Positions 45,663 to 54,938 of a stretch of DNA of 64,000 nucleotides are shown piece by piece (position 1 is the stretch's first letter; the number at the start of each line of letters is the position of its first letter). A program made the translations under genes and the position numbers. Below the pieces are notes generated by a model that was not told where the DNA came from, searched no databases, and saw only the letters and a list, made by a program, of their open reading frames with translations. This DNA is from Mesorhizobium sangaii (GTDB lineage: Bacteria > Pseudomonadota > Alphaproteobacteria > Rhizobiales > Rhizobiaceae). The stretch is taken from NCBI RefSeq assembly GCF_014207355.1, contig NZ_JACHEF010000009.1:47900-111899 (forward strand). The letters run 5' to 3'.

Positions 45663-47330
45663 ATGAAAGCGAGCTCGGAAGAAAGTCAGGAAGCTAGTGC
45701 GGCAGCTGGGTCTTGGCCGACGAAGAGGATCTCTGGAAGCGGCGCGGCCTGGAAGAGCCTTTGGGTAGAGGTGCCTGATAAACATGGCCTTCCTGCGGCG
45801 TGGTGCTACAGCGACAGGATGGGCTACTCACCAGGAGAAACGGTCAAGCTGTACATCTCATCGACTGTGCCGAAGCTCGATATTGTGGTAAAGAAGGATG
45901 GTTTCACCCCTCGCACGCTCACGACGTGGAACGATGTGAGTGTGGACTTTCAGGAGGTTCCTGCTCAGCCCTATATGAACGGCTGCGGGTGGCAGGAAAC
46001 CATCACTCTTGAGTTGCCTCAGGATGTTGCGGCGGGCGCATATATTGTTGAGATGCGCGATTCCAAGCAAAACGGCAACCAGCCGGCGCTGGGCCACCAC
46101 ATCTTCTTTGTTCGCTCAAACAGAGGTAAGACGGACAAGACGGTCCTACTCGTAGCTTCCACATGTACTTGGGCAGCTTACAACGACTGGGGCGGCGCAT
46201 CTCATTACATCGGACTCCACAAGGACTTTCCAGATGGTTTTTCGCCAATCCTTTCCTCACAACGCCCTTGGGCAAGAGGTCAAGTATGGCTGCCTGCGGA
46301 CGCACCGCGGAACGTCCCCAAAACTCGGCCGCGTCTGCCCGAGCAACCTTACTGGGGTTCCAAAGAGTGGGCATTTGCTAATGGATACGCACGCTATTAC
46401 GCCTCAGCGGGCTGGGCAACGTATGAGCGCCCTTTCGTAATATGGGCTGAGCAAGCCGGATACGACGTGCACGTTATTGCTCAAGAAGACTTGGAGCTTA
46501 ATCCAGAGGCTATCGCTCAATACTCGTGTCTAGTTTTTGTCGGGCACTGTGAATATTGGTCGGCGCCAATGCGTCATACCGTTGAAGCATTCGTCGAACG
46601 TGGAGGTAGGGTTGCCAGGTTCGCAGGAAACTTCTTTTGGCAAATCAGGCTCCGTGAAGGGGGATCCGGCCAGATATGCTATAAGTCTCAGGCTCGAGAC
46701 TACGATCCGATCCGCCACGAGAATCCCAAGTTGATGACTAGTCTTTGGGAGGATCCAATGGTTGGCTATCCCGGCGCTGAGACGTTCGGAGTAAACGGCG
46801 CGCGAGGCATCTACGCCGCCACGTTTGGGATAGCACAACGGTCCTCACGCGGTTTCAATGTATTCAGGCATAAGCATTGGTCGTTAGACGCAACAGGTCT
46901 TGGTTATGCCGATACATTCGGCGATGAGGCAAGCATTTTTGCCTATGAAGTCGATGGCTTGGACTATACCTTCGTAGACGGCCTTCCAGTGCCAACCGGA
47001 AAGGATGGAGCGCCAGCCGGTCTTGAAATTGTTGCGATGAATTGGGCTAGTAACTCTGAATATGGCTTGCCAGAACATTCTTTCCACCATGAACGTGGCG
47101 ATTCTGAAGCACGTTTCATTGCGTCTATTTTGGAGGTTACTCCGAGTCCTACTGCCGAGGCTACCGAAAAATACTCCCGCGGAAGCGGCATGATGGTCTC
47201 TTTCAAAAGAGGGATAGGCGAAATCTTCTGCGCGGCAACGTGTGAATGGGTAAGAGGTCTTATTGAGAAAGACTTCTATACGGATCGGATAACTCGCAAT
47301 GTATTGGACCGATTCGTGCTGCGCGACTAA
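45663..47330 (+). CDS. N,N-dimethylformamidase large-subunit-like protein (short form)
   Basis: 555 residues. An N-terminal beta-sandwich-like part (YSPGETVKLYISSTVPKLDI) precedes the catalytic-type domain shared with N,N-dimethylformamidase DmfA2: STCTWAAYNDWGGASHYIG, FVGHCEYWSAPMRHTVEAFV and ERGGRVARFAGNFFWQIR. Y173 and E297 lie 124 residues apart, close to the spacing of a Tyr and a Glu of the DmfA2 mononuclear iron site; the second tyrosine is uncertain. It may hydrolyse an amide C-N bond. No small subunit gene was recognised. It lies behind an operator candidate and is followed by a broken hydratase gene. Confidence 0.8.
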   Translation: MKASSEESQEASAAAGSWPTKRISGSGAAWKSLWVEVPDKHGLPAAWCYSDRMGYSPGETVKLYISSTVPKLDIVVKKDGFTPRTLTTWNDVSVDFQEVPAQPYMNGCGWQETITLELPQDVAAGAYIVEMRDSKQNGNQPALGHHIFFVRSNRGKTDKTVLLVASTCTWAAYNDWGGASHYIGLHKDFPDGFSPILSSQRPWARGQVWLPADAPRNVPKTRPRLPEQPYWGSKEWAFANGYARYYASAGWATYERPFVIWAEQAGYDVHVIAQEDLELNPEAIAQYSCLVFVGHCEYWSAPMRHTVEAFVERGGRVARFAGNFFWQIRLREGGSGQICYKSQARDYDPIRHENPKLMTSLWEDPMVGYPGAETFGVNGARGIYAATFGIAQRSSRGFNVFRHKHWSLDATGLGYADTFGDEASIFAYEVDGLDYTFVDGLPVPTGKDGAPAGLEIVAMNWASNSEYGLPEHSFHHERGDSEARFIASILEVTPSPTAEATEKYSRGSGMMVSFKRGIGEIFCAATCEWVRGLIEKDFYTDRITRNVLDRFVLRD

Positions 47331-47597
47331 GTGATTAAAGTGCCGAACGCGTTGGGGGTACGGAAGTTTGTCTTGCTCCAAAGTTGCGGATAGGGTGGCC
47401 GAATTCGAATGATTTTTTGGCCTGATCCGTTCACGAAACGCCATGAAAATTGCGTCTCATGATCTGGCCTCACCTTTTGCAACTTTGCCAACGGCGGCGC
47501 GTCTTCATGTCCCACACGCCAACAGTTTTCATCCGCGCGCAATGGCGACCGAACCAACCGCTAAGTCGAGGAACGAAAGTGCACGAGAAAAGAAAAC
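47331..47597. other. Gap between the dimethylformamidase-like gene and the hydratase pseudogene
   Basis: I see no gene, operator or terminator in it. Confidence 0.35.
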
Positions 47598-48343
47598 TTG
47601 AAATTGGCGCGGGAGCTAGCCGCAGCGTTTCGCAGCGGCAGACCAGTTGCCGCAGCCGAAGAACATGTGGCCTCACTTTCGAGAGATGAGGCTCTTACCA
47701 TTCAAGGAAAATTCGTAGAACTTTTGGGCGAGCCCGTCGCGGGTTGGAAAGTTGGTGCTTTGCCGGATGGAGATTTCATATCTGCACCATCGTGTGTGGC
47801 CGCCTGGTGCAAAGCCCAGCTTCTTTAGATCCGGCCACATACGGAGCCGGTGGGATAGAAGCGGAGATTGCGTTTCGCTTTGCAAAGGAGCCCATACCGG
47901 GAAAAGACGGCTTCACGCGAGAAGGCATCACCGCTGCGATTGAGGGGATTTTTCCTACGATTGAGGTGGTTACTAGTCGTTGGACGCCGGCACTGAGGTC
48001 TTCGCGTAATGCGATGATTGCCGATCTTCTTTCAAATGGCGCTCTGGTGGTGGGCGCTGTGATTCGCAATTGGCGGAACATAGCGCTGGACACTCTCCAG
48101 GTTGAACTCAGCATAAACGACACCATCGTTCACCGTAGCAGCGGCGGTAATCCGCAAAAAGATCTGGTTAGCCTCCTACTTATGTTTGCTAATCATCTAG
48201 CCCAACGCGGCCTGTCCATTAAGCCTGGTCAGATTGTTACGACGGGAAGTTATACCGGCTTTTTGACGGCCGGCCCGGGGAACATAATTTCGGCCAAATT
48301 CAACCAGGTCGGAGCAGTATCTGTACAATTCCAAGCAAACTAA
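47598..48343 (+). pseudogene. 2-keto-4-pentenoate hydratase/decarboxylase-like gene (MhpD family), frameshifted
   Basis: The first frame gives ELAAAFRSGRPVAAAEEH and VAGWKVGALPDGDFISAP and then reaches a stop at 47826. The second frame takes over near 47795 (RLVQSPASLDPATYGAGGIE, then IVTTGSYTGFLTAGPGN) and runs to 48343. A single net indel thus breaks a gene otherwise colinear with the intact hydratase at 58826-59626 (GGWKVAALPDGDLISAP ... IVTTGSYTGFHTANPGD). The break looks recent, since the rest of the frame is clean. A sequencing error cannot be excluded. Confidence 0.85.
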
Positions 48344-48641
48344 GAATTAAGAACCGGAGAAAGCGACGTTGGTGCCGGGCCCGCGATCGAGCTGGACGCT
48401 GAAGGGCTGGGCCAACAGAGATGACAAGGGGCCGAGGGTTCGAGAAATGATCGGGACAATCGTGTGCCGCTGGCGGTATGGTCGCCGCGCTCGGCATGGG
48501 GCCGGGTGATCAGCGTGCCACGGCTGGCATCAACACAAGCTTCATGTATACGGCGCGCTGGACTACCAATTTAATGGCATGGACCGCTCCCTTCCCCTCA
48601 GCGAAGATGGCGGACGTCTTTTAGCCAAGAAGGAGCGTTTC
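48344..48641. other. Probable left end of a decayed IS110-type element
   Basis: No gene. It precedes an IS110 transposase start and is likely its non-coding flank. Confidence 0.35.
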
Positions 48642-48780
48642 CATGCCTGTTGTTATTGTTGCCCTTGATCTCGCGAAGACAGTCTTTCAAGCTCACGGCG
48701 TTGATGACGCCGGTCAAACCGTTCTACGCCGCCGCCTTGGACGAGCGAGTTGCTCGCCTATTTCGCCAAGCTAATCGCCG
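48642..48780 (+). pseudogene. N-terminal scrap of an IS110/IS1111 transposase
   Basis: MPVVIVALDLAKTVFQAHGV followed by DDAGQTVLRRRL matches the beginning of the transposase at 41234-42259. It frameshifts near 48740 and ends where the gene at 48771-49157 begins on the other strand. Confidence 0.75.
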
Positions 48781-49157
48781 TACCGGCGCTCCAGCGCGTT
48801 GGCAATTCGCTCGCAAAGCAATTCTGAGGTCACGACTGTGAGGTGGAGACGAAGGCGAACTCCGTGCGTATCAACTAGGGTAGTGACAATACCGCGATCG
48901 GAGTACTCGGCGAGGTCGAGAACATCGTTGATGATGAAGTCTGGTGTGTGCTCATCCACCGAGTTCTCCTCCCAAATTGGTGGCTTTCCAGGCAGGCCGA
49001 GCCTAATTCGTTGGAATTCGGCGTAGCTCTCGGCAACGGCTTTAGCGTTGAATAAATGCCGAGTTACTTTGCCATTTTCGACGACCTGGACACTCCATTG
49101 GCCGTCGACATTTTTCAATCGCACGTCATTCGGTTCTCCGGTAACCATCTCCATCAT
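48771..49157 (-). CDS. Hypothetical protein, ~130 residues
   Basis: Unrecognised soluble protein (VRLKNVDGQWSVQVVENGKV, ESYAEFQRIRLGLPGKPPIW, ALERRYGD at the end). The open frame extends to a TTG at 49169; ATGs at 49157 and 49154 are more plausible starts. No signal peptide, membrane segment or known motif. It is compact and well formed, with none of the stops seen in nearby debris, so probably real. A short frame lies just upstream on the same strand (49170-49268). Confidence 0.5.
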   Translation of the reverse strand: MMEMVTGEPNDVRLKNVDGQWSVQVVENGKVTRHLFNAKAVAESYAEFQRIRLGLPGKPPIWEENSVDEHTPDFIINDVLDLAEYSDRGIVTTLVDTHGVRLRLHLTVVTSELLCERIANALERRYGD

Positions 49158-49169
49158 CCATTTCAGCAA

Positions 49170-49268
49170 TCAAGAATGAGGAATGACAGTGGAAGTCCCA
49201 AGCCGCTGTACCGCTCTGTAGACAACAACATCCCCCGACGTGATATTCAAATCTACTTTTTCTGACAT
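49170..49268 (-). CDS. Possible 32-residue small protein
   Basis: ATG at 49268, MSEKVDLNITSGDVVVYRAV to a stop at 49170, a few bases before the next gene starts. Ribosome site is weak. It is included as a possible leader or small protein only because of the tight spacing. Confidence 0.25.
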   Translation of the reverse strand: MSEKVDLNITSGDVVVYRAVQRLGTSTVIPHS

Positions 49269-49330
49269 CAGGTCGTCTCTACACGAGGGCAATCCCTTCG
49301 ATTCAGTCAGAATGCTCGACGCTCTAGAAT

Positions 49331-49359
49331 GAAGGGCGCCTTGGTCAAGGGCGCCCTTC
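49331..49359. terminator. Strong stem-loop downstream of the porin gene
   Basis: GAAGGGCGCC and GGCGCCCTTC form a perfect 10-base stem with a 9-base loop, 165 bases after the porin stop. No T-run follows on either strand, so it may be a Rho-dependent or mRNA-stabilising hairpin. Confidence 0.5.
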
Positions 49360-49523
49360 GCATCGGCGGCAGGCTTCGATCCCGGAGGTGCGGACCTAAG
49401 CACTTTGGAAGGAGCCGCCGAAAGCCTTTTTTGGGTATCCCGCTAAGCCAACTCCGGCTGGACGGGCGAGTCCGGCGCTCGCAATCGTATGCGACGAGCG
49501 CTATGGTTCAATGCTTCGATCCG

Positions 49524-50633
49524 TCAGAACGACCGCTGGAAGCGGAGGATGCCGCCGACGGCGTTGCTCTTGCCAGCGGGGATGCCGGTCCAGTTGTAAC
49601 CATTGCTGTCGTGGTCGTTATGAGCCCAGTCAACTTCGGCCGTGATCGTGAGACCGGGGACGATCTTGTAAGCGACGTTCGCCGCAAGGCCAAATTCTTT
49701 GGCTTCATCATACGACACCTGGAGGTTGAACGCAGTCTTCTCGTTTAAGGTGTAGGTGGCGCCACCCCAGACTGCCCAGTTGCCGCCCCACTGTTTGTAG
49801 AAGCCGCGGTCGCCGGCAGGGATCGCATTGGTCGGGTCGTTGAGATTGTCGTCGGTGCCGTAGCCGGCCATGATGAACAGCGCCAGCGCCTCGGTCGCAT
49901 TCACGTCCAAGCGAACCTTGCCTGCCACCTCTTCGTAGTTGCTGTCATAAGCAACGACGCCGGTGATGGCGCCCCAGCCCTGCGTGTACTTCACGCCGCC
50001 GACGACATGCGGAACGTAGCTGTCGATCGTGCCGACCGTGCCAGAGCCTTCTTCGAGCGAGACCACGGCCGAGAAGCCGTTGCCGGCATCAAAGTAGTAT
50101 TGCACGACGTTGGTGTCGAAATCGCCATAGGGAACCAACGTATCGTTGATGACGTTGCCGGCGTAACCGATGAACGTGTCGAACGCCGATTCGTCCTTAC
50201 CGACGCGCAGCCCTCCGAGTTGAATCCAGGCAAAGTTCAGCGAACTGCTGTTGCTGCCGTCGGAATAGTTGAAGCGGGTGTCAGTGTAGGTCTTCAAGGT
50301 GCCGAGTTCTGTTTCCTGACCAGTCCAGGTCCTCAGCGTGAAGCGGGCCTTCTTGTGCCAGGTATCGTTGATGCTGCCGTCCTCATGGTCGACGGCACGA
50401 CGGCCATTGTACGAACCTTCCTGGCCAGCCGAAGCATCCCAGCGGACATAGCCGCCGATGCGCAGACAGGTTTCGGTGCCAGGGATGTAGAAATAGCCGG
50501 CGCCATAGACGTCGCAGATCTTGACGTACTCAGCTGGTTCCGGCTCGGCGACGGTGACGGCATCGGCCGCGCGTGCGCCAGTGACCGCGGCCAAGGCGGC
50601 AGCGGAGCCGAGAAGAAGGCTCTTGATGTTCAT
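49524..50633 (-). CDS. Alphaproteobacterial outer-membrane porin (RopA/Omp2 family)
   Basis: 369-residue general porin. A signal peptide (MNIKSLLLGSAAALAAVTG, cleavage after ARA) is followed by the conserved YVKICDVYGAGYFYIPGTE and CLRIGGYVRWD segment. The C-terminus ends in GGILRFQRSF, the terminal phenylalanine needed for barrel insertion by the BAM machinery. Two cysteines (CDVYG, CLRIGG) are typical of the family. It forms trimeric diffusion channels in the outer membrane. Rhizobia often carry several copies. A ribosome site (GGAGATAAAA) precedes the ATG. Confidence 0.95.
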   Translation of the reverse strand: MNIKSLLLGSAAALAAVTGARAADAVTVAEPEPAEYVKICDVYGAGYFYIPGTETCLRIGGYVRWDASAGQEGSYNGRRAVDHEDGSINDTWHKKARFTLRTWTGQETELGTLKTYTDTRFNYSDGSNSSSLNFAWIQLGGLRVGKDESAFDTFIGYAGNVINDTLVPYGDFDTNVVQYYFDAGNGFSAVVSLEEGSGTVGTIDSYVPHVVGGVKYTQGWGAITGVVAYDSNYEEVAGKVRLDVNATEALALFIMAGYGTDDNLNDPTNAIPAGDRGFYKQWGGNWAVWGGATYTLNEKTAFNLQVSYDEAKEFGLAANVAYKIVPGLTITAEVDWAHNDHDSNGYNWTGIPAGKSNAVGGILRFQRSF

Positions 50634-50950
50634 TTTTATCTCCAGTCAAAAGATTAAAAAAGGGGTCAAGGCATCTTCTTTGCTGAAAGACGCATCCCTC
50701 CCCATTCCCCAGGATCGAAAAAGATGCGCATCGCGCGCCGCTTCTTCGCAGTTTGACGCTATCCGCGATATTGAATAATGCAATATATACGTTGCGAGAC
50801 GCAGAGATATACACGCCCACCGTTGCAATTAAGTCACGTAAATCAAATATATACTGTACAATTCGCGCAAACTATACAAACGACACAAGCTAGACATTTC
50901 GCACGATATTGCAAAATACATTGCGCAGCGCGTAGTGACGCGCGCGACCC
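50634..50950. other. AT-rich upstream region of the porin
   Basis: No gene. It presumably contains the porin promoter and leader. Confidence 0.4.
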
Positions 50951-51685
50951 TCAATGGGCTTTCACAGGCTCACAACGGGACCAACCGATTGCCGTGGTGA
51001 ATGGATTTGCAGTTGGTTTCGTCAGCTGGACTTCATGTCGAGGAAAAGTCTCGTGCGGCCGAGATGACTTCGGCAGCCAGATCTTGCCGGAGAGAATTCG
51101 GCCATCAAGCCGCGGTGAAGGGGAGGTCAGCCAAAGCCATGCCGGTCTGGGATTGGGGATCAAGGAGAGCACTTGTCGGATCCCCGGCGCAGGCCTGCCG
51201 TCGATGAACTGAGCCAAGGGGAACACATGCTTGCGCGCGCCTTTCCGTAATGCGACCACGTCGTTGTGCCGTTGCCACCAATGCAATGTCGATCGCGGTA
51301 TGTGGAAGTGTTCTTCCAGATATGTGGGCCCTGCAACCTGACCCGCCCAGTCTTCAATGCGCAGGCAATCGGTTTGCTGATCCCGCACTTTTACTGCGCA
51401 CCCATGCGCGACCTCAGTTCGTGCCGTGAGCGAATTCGCCTCACGGGCGAGCCTCCGAACAAACTCGGAGGCCAGGGCGGTCAAATCGTCATGAATCCCT
51501 TGTGGGCGCGTTGCATAAAGTGAATCGGCGGCAGTGATATTGCCAGTCCCCATATGCGATGAGATTGAACTCCTTTCCTTTATAACCTCCTCGTGCTGAG
51601 CCAGAACGCGCTGGACCTCTTTTGCAACCAAGCTTGAAAGCTCGTCCTGGCGAGGCTCATTTCCAAAATCAAATGATTTTGTCAT
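50951..51685 (-). CDS. MbcA/ParS-like (DUF2384) putative DNA- or toxin-binding protein
   Basis: 244 residues. The N-terminal part (LSSLVAKEVQRVLAQHEEVI) is helical. The middle carries a helix-turn-helix-like TYLEEHFHIPRSTLHWWQRH. The following VFPLAQFIDGRPAPGIRQVL and NPRPAWLWLTSPSPRLDGR match the antitoxin Xre/MbcA/ParS toxin-binding domain. Beyond this, the last ~45 residues are atypical, perhaps a late frameshift. No RES-domain toxin gene is adjacent, so it may be an orphan antitoxin or regulator. Confidence 0.55.
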   Translation of the reverse strand: MTKSFDFGNEPRQDELSSLVAKEVQRVLAQHEEVIKERSSISSHMGTGNITAADSLYATRPQGIHDDLTALASEFVRRLAREANSLTARTEVAHGCAVKVRDQQTDCLRIEDWAGQVAGPTYLEEHFHIPRSTLHWWQRHNDVVALRKGARKHVFPLAQFIDGRPAPGIRQVLSLIPNPRPAWLWLTSPSPRLDGRILSGKIWLPKSSRPHETFPRHEVQLTKPTANPFTTAIGWSRCEPVKAH

Positions 51686-51804
51686 GTGTGGCTCCCCCTA
51701 CCGCGTTAAGAGTCCGGTTGATTGCATACGCGATCGAATTGTGATTATGGGCTATGTTGTGGACACACGAGATGCGAGGCCGGATGGCCCGGATCCAGTG
51801 GAGG

Positions 51805-52035
51805 ACGAAGCGTAATCCGACCGATCTCGCCAATGAGGAATGGGAGCGGATTGCAATTGCTGCCGAAACCAGCCGAGCGAGGACGTAGGCAGAGCGTTGA
51901 CCTGCGCGAGGTTCTCAACGCAATCCGATAAGTGACGCGCACAGGCGGCGGCTGGCGACGCCGCCGCTTTGCTCGATCCGATCTACACGCTATCTTGCAA
52001 CGGCTCGCAGCCACTGGCTCTCGGATTGCGTCATT
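51805..52035 (+). pseudogene. N-terminal scrap of an IS5-family transposase
   Basis: TDLANEEWERIAI in one frame and LLPKPAERGRRQSVDLREVL in the next, then RTGGGWR, correspond to the D-DxxW.xI...LNAI..xLRTGxxWR start of IS5-type transposases. Broken by frameshifts and abutting the end of the dimethylformamidase-like gene. Confidence 0.6.
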
Positions 52036-52037
52036 GT

Positions 52038-54203
52038 TTAAAGGCAGCGTCGCACAAGGTTCTCCAGCAGTTTCGAGATATTATTCTGGTAGTCGTTTAC
52101 TGGGAGGCTTCCGCAAAACAGGATCGAACTCGCAGAGAAGACGAAATTTCCCTTAGGCTTCGGAACCAAGCAAAGATCCGCCCTGATCTGCGACTTCTGC
52201 CAGTCAGGCATGTTCACTCGCGCGCCGAAGTCCAACTTTTCCGGGGCAAGGTAGCAATCGCTAGTAAACTTTTCAGACTTAGCAAGGACGACCGCTTCCG
52301 GGGGTGTTCCCAAGGACGAATCGACAATGTCGAACTCGAATCCAACTGCCCCTCCCCCGCAAAGCCCAAAGTCACCGAGGATTTCGTCATCAATGCCGTC
52401 AAATAGCCACTCAAAACTCGAATCATAGGAAGCTTCGGTACGCCGATAGTAAGTGCCATTGAACGGTCCGTAAGCCGCCATGCCAACGCCGACGAGCCGC
52501 TGCGGAGGTCTATCGTTATTGAGCCAGAGGCCGCCATATTGGCCATCGAAGGCATGGAAGTACTCTCCTGGCTCTGCCTCCCATGTCCTGGCCCCGGTCT
52601 GGCCGCGTCGAACTTCAATGGCGCTGGGGAACGCCTCGCTGGTAGCTATCCGCCAGTAGAATCCGTTAGCGCCAAGGTAGCCCAAGCTGCCGCCGCCGGC
52701 CACGAAATTTTCGATTGCGTCCAGTGTGCGAGCCGTATGGTATTCTGGATGGGTCACGGTGAGCATTAAGGCATAGTCTTCAAGAGCCTTGTTACCCTCA
52801 GCTTCGAGGTCATGATCCGTGACGACATCAAAGACAATATCTTTTGCCGCACACCACGCCACCAGATGCATATCGGCGGGAAAATGTCGCAATCCCGATC
52901 CCCGCGTTTCAGCGTAAGCGAGGTAACCGGGCCTCATGCTTAGCAGTGGCCGCAATATAGAACTGAATTGGGTCCCGGCACCGTCGGGATGAAAATCATA
53001 AAGTGAACGACCAAACTCCGGGTGCTCCTCGGGATGGTGTGGATAGGCATGCCAGGCGTTGCGCCTTTCCACATACGTGGCATCAAAGTTGTCGCGGGGA
53101 TGATTGGCGTATGCAAGATAGGTAAATGTCGAGAAAAGCACTGCAACCCTTGCCTTCGGAGCATTTCGGGCTGGGCGGACAAAAAAAGGAATGATGTCCT
53201 CAGCGTCCCCGCATCTCAAACGGACGCCGTACACTCCACTTGGAAGATCGTGGGGAATATCGAAGCAGAAATCCGTCTCCCAACAGCAATCGTAGAGGTC
53301 GTCCTCGTGGAAATGGACGGCTGCATATTGATCAAGCGCGTGCCTCCAGCATATTTCCTCGCCCGACCATCGCGAGCTGCGCACGGCTCGTGCGGGCAAG
53401 TTATGCAATGTTCCGTCGAGCCGCGACGGCCCTTTGTCGCGGATGTGCGATGTCGGAATGTCAGTGCCGAAATCCCACAAAGCGAGTATGGACTCTTCTG
53501 CAACAGGACCGTCCAAGAGGCGCTCGACAAGCTGCTCTCCATGCAACAACATGGGGGCTTCGAGCCGGCCGTTGAAAAACGCTGTGAACGCTAACGGGTC
53601 TCCATGCTGTGGCGCAGCCGCTAGCACTAGTTTTGTGAATACCTTTTCCTTGGGAGCCCTCGTCCCAACCTCGAAACACCGTGATCCGGTGTTGACAGCA
53701 TATCCGATCAGATGCAGTCCGCGCGCTGCGATCGCGAGACGCAACTCATACCAGCGCCCGATTTCGAACGCGAAGGAGACGGCGCCGGTCTCGGCAAACG
53801 TCTCGAGCTTTAGACCGTCCTTCTGAATGCTAACAGAGACTGCGCCTCCCGACTCGGCAATAAAGGAGAATAAAACCTGGGGCGACTCACGCAGAAGACG
53901 CGGTTGGAATCTGATTGAAAACGTCGCATCCGCAGTGATTTCTAAGCTACCAAGGGGAATGATGCCGCAGGAGCCCGCGCGCGATGACTTCGCAACTGAT
54001 GGGTAGGTACCTTCGAAACTTGCCGACACCCGGCGAACATCTATTCCTGGTCCTTCCGGATTGGGGTCGGCCGAGAAAATGCGAACGAGATCAGCAGCGT
54101 AGTCGCTGGAGAAATCACTGGACACTTTCACTTCGATATTTTCGCCGGCACGGGCCGAAAGCCGGTTGGTATAGCCGATTAGCATACGCTTGTACTCCTC
54201 CAT
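52038..54203 (-). CDS. N,N-dimethylformamidase large-subunit-like protein (DmfA2 family)
   Basis: 721 residues, close to the ~760 of DmfA2. A LamG/concanavalin-like N-terminal region (residues ~90-250) is followed by the catalytic domain. Predicted iron ligands by spacing are Y365 (TYLAYANHPRD), Y402 (GRSLYDFHPDG) and E487 (THPEYHT), separated by 37 and 85 residues, close to the two-Tyr-one-Glu site reported for DmfA2. LGYLGANGFYWRIA also fits. It would cleave a formamide or other amide bond in the cytosol. No small subunit is adjacent. An operator candidate lies 60 bases upstream. Substrate is unproven. Confidence 0.82.
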   Translation of the reverse strand: MEEYKRMLIGYTNRLSARAGENIEVKVSSDFSSDYAADLVRIFSADPNPEGPGIDVRRVSASFEGTYPSVAKSSRAGSCGIIPLGSLEITADATFSIRFQPRLLRESPQVLFSFIAESGGAVSVSIQKDGLKLETFAETGAVSFAFEIGRWYELRLAIAARGLHLIGYAVNTGSRCFEVGTRAPKEKVFTKLVLAAAPQHGDPLAFTAFFNGRLEAPMLLHGEQLVERLLDGPVAEESILALWDFGTDIPTSHIRDKGPSRLDGTLHNLPARAVRSSRWSGEEICWRHALDQYAAVHFHEDDLYDCCWETDFCFDIPHDLPSGVYGVRLRCGDAEDIIPFFVRPARNAPKARVAVLFSTFTYLAYANHPRDNFDATYVERRNAWHAYPHHPEEHPEFGRSLYDFHPDGAGTQFSSILRPLLSMRPGYLAYAETRGSGLRHFPADMHLVAWCAAKDIVFDVVTDHDLEAEGNKALEDYALMLTVTHPEYHTARTLDAIENFVAGGGSLGYLGANGFYWRIATSEAFPSAIEVRRGQTGARTWEAEPGEYFHAFDGQYGGLWLNNDRPPQRLVGVGMAAYGPFNGTYYRRTEASYDSSFEWLFDGIDDEILGDFGLCGGGAVGFEFDIVDSSLGTPPEAVVLAKSEKFTSDCYLAPEKLDFGARVNMPDWQKSQIRADLCLVPKPKGNFVFSASSILFCGSLPVNDYQNNISKLLENLVRRCL

Positions 54204-54262
54204 ATCGGGTAAAAAAATCCAGTGTTTCTGTTCTCCGCCCTTGATGAGCCTTCCGTTGCAAC

Positions 54263-54277
54263 TGGAACGTCGTTTTA
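54263..54277. promoter_or_regulatory. IclR-type operator candidate
   Basis: TGGAAC-GTC-GTTTTA: left half perfect, right half 4/6, 60 bases upstream of the DmfA2-like gene. Confidence 0.5.
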
Positions 54278-54299
54278 TTTAAGCGCGGTGCCAGCCAGT

Positions 54300-54902
54300 G
54301 TCAACCGGACCTTTTGAGCACGCGGCGTGCATAAAATCAGCTTCGTCCCTTTTGCCGCCAAGGGGGTTGGGGATCTGGGCTATCTGCCGTCAGGCGGCGG
54401 TAGACTCCGCTTCCGAGTGGGCTCGATAGTCTGCGGGATATCGAGGCTTAATCTCGTCGTCAGCGCCATTGTAAAATGCGGCTCGCAATTGAGGGCGTGG
54501 CTTGGAAGGATCGCGGCGCTCACGGCGAGCGAGTGCACTGGCCTATCATTGAGTGCCTATGCAGGCACTTAAGGTAGCCGCGTGCCTATCAGAACGCTTC
54601 GGACAAAATGCAGCCGCAGAGCGTATGTGGCATGCCTTGGACGATCGCAATATGCAGGTTTAACAAATGCCCGGACACAGGTTTCAGTAAGTTCGGGACG
54701 GCGATTTCAGAAAGGGGCGAACAAAACAGGCGACGGAGTATCCTATCCGTTTTGGGTGTCATTAAAGTCGTAATGCGCGTGTTGTCGGCGCGCGAGCCGT
54801 CCGTCCCGAGGTAAATTCTCCACAAGCCTGCCGGCTATTTTCTCATCTACTTGCTCCAAGCCTCTGGAGCGACCTCTTCATCGACAGGTAAGCCATAGTG
54901 TA
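54300..54902. other. Non-coding stretch
   Basis: No recognisable gene on either strand. Confidence 0.4.
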
Positions 54903-54932
54903 GAGGCAGCACCGCTTCGGCAACGCTGCCTC
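54903..54932 (-). terminator. Stem-loop directly after gfa
   Basis: GAGGCAGC and GCTGCCTC form an 8-base perfect stem with a 14-base loop, 7 bases past the end of gfa. No T-run follows, so the terminator assignment is tentative. Confidence 0.4.
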
Positions 54933-54938
54933 CTGACT

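Noticed and set aside
48771..49169. Idea that the ~130-residue protein is the dimethylformamidase small subunit DmfA1
   Set aside because: Length is similar, but I see no sequence feature of DmfA1, and it is not adjacent to or co-oriented with an upstream large subunit.
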